Below are positions 63,782 to 64,000 of a stretch of DNA of 64,000 nucleotides, piece after piece. The notes beneath the pieces are model-generated. The model made no database searches, was not told where the DNA came from, and worked only from the letters and a program-made list of their open reading frames with translations. The translations under genes were made by a program, and so were the position numbers. The stretch's first letter is position 1, and each line of letters begins with the position of its first letter. Source of the DNA: Achromobacter mucicolens (GTDB lineage: Bacteria; Pseudomonadota; Gammaproteobacteria; Burkholderiales; Burkholderiaceae_B); NCBI RefSeq assembly GCF_902859725.1, contig NZ_CADIJP010000018.1, positions 1-64,000 of the forward strand. Reading direction: 5' to 3'.

Positions 63782-64000
63782 GCGGTCAGGATGGCGGTCA
63801 GGGCGTCGATGAATCGGGCGTTCTCGTGGGGCAGTCCAATGGACACGCGCAACCACTCCGGCAGGCCGTCGCCGGCCACCGGACGCACGATAACGCCACG
63901 CTTGAGAAGTTCAAGATTGATGCGCGGCGCGTCGCCCACGTGGACCAGCACGAAGTTGCCGTAGCTGGGCACGTAACGCAGGTTGAGCTTGTCGAACGCG
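63778..64000 (-). CDS. hisC: Histidinol-phosphate/aromatic aminotransferase, C-terminal end only
   Basis: The last 73 residues of a class I aminotransferase, cut by the window edge. The end PSYGNFVLVHVG, RGVIVRPVAGDGLPEWLRVS and GLPHENARFIDAL matches HisC-like enzymes with the phosphate-site Arg in EWLRVSIG. In this operon position it may transaminate prephenate or phenylpyruvate rather than histidinol phosphate. Confidence 0.85.
   Translation of the reverse strand, partial: AFDKLNLRYVPSYGNFVLVHVGDAPRINLELLKRGVIVRPVAGDGLPEWLRVSIGLPHENARFIDALTAILTA

Overview
The window is a GC-rich, gene-dense piece of a betaproteobacterial chromosome. The gene order at the right end (hisC-tyrA-aroA-cmk-rpsA-ihfB-lapA-lapB-hldA-hldD-comEA-cysM), the paaABCDE cluster, the 570-residue ribosomal protein S1 and the general protein style point to Burkholderiales, family Alcaligenaceae, most likely Achromobacter or a close relative such as Bordetella. 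This is a judgement from gene order and protein style, not a database search. Nothing looks like a prophage, insertion sequence or CRISPR array; almost everything is core or ordinary accessory metabolism.

Layout. 1-6.2 kb: rluB and scpB (both with long low-complexity tails), initiator tRNA-Met, a 600-base gene-free stretch with strong palindromes, a LysR regulator, a COG0523/CobW GTPase, tRNA-Asn and tRNA-Thr. 6.3-12.7 kb: a two-component system followed by a DegP/MucD protease, then maiA, ispH, fkpB and radC. 12.7-18.1 kb: kynB and kynA (tryptophan to kynurenine) with a possible 28-residue leader ORF between them, rpmE2 behind a structured leader, and a translationally coupled membrane glycosyltransferase/MATE exporter pair. 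18.2-27.5 kb: the phenylacetate cluster paaA-B-C-D-E-N-G-I-K on the minus strand with the divergent repressor paaX. 27.5-32.3 kb: nnrE, orn, an M48 peptidase, rsgA, a NUDIX hydrolase and rplS. 32.5-35.4 kb: a DMT transporter, a small Pro/Ala-rich membrane protein and a radical SAM protein preceded by a near-perfect SOS box. 35.5-43.4 kb: sulfate assimilation (sbp-cysT-cysW-cysA-cysH-cysD-cysN) next to a 1-Cys peroxiredoxin of the LsfA type. 43.5-49 kb: an aspartate decarboxylase between two AspT-family transporters. 49-64 kb: etfBA, a histone-deacetylase-like amidohydrolase, mltB, cysM, comEA, the LPS heptose/LapAB genes and the aromatic amino acid/cmk/rpsA/ihfB operon.

How the genes work together. 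Phenylacetyl-CoA is made by PaaK, epoxidised by PaaABCE (with PaaD), isomerised by PaaG and ring-opened with PaaN; the beta-oxidation genes are not here. Sulfate is imported by Sbp-CysTWA, activated by CysDN and reduced by CysH. The aspartate genes can form a decarboxylation/antiport cycle that generates proton-motive force. The hldA-hldD and lapAB genes serve LPS core synthesis and its control.

The most interesting locus is the radical SAM gene at 33908-35344. It has a LexA-type operator directly upstream, a C-terminal QLSLF motif matching the sliding-clamp-binding consensus, and a same-strand small membrane protein gene downstream. Together these suggest a DNA-damage-inducible repair enzyme, perhaps in an operon with a membrane partner.
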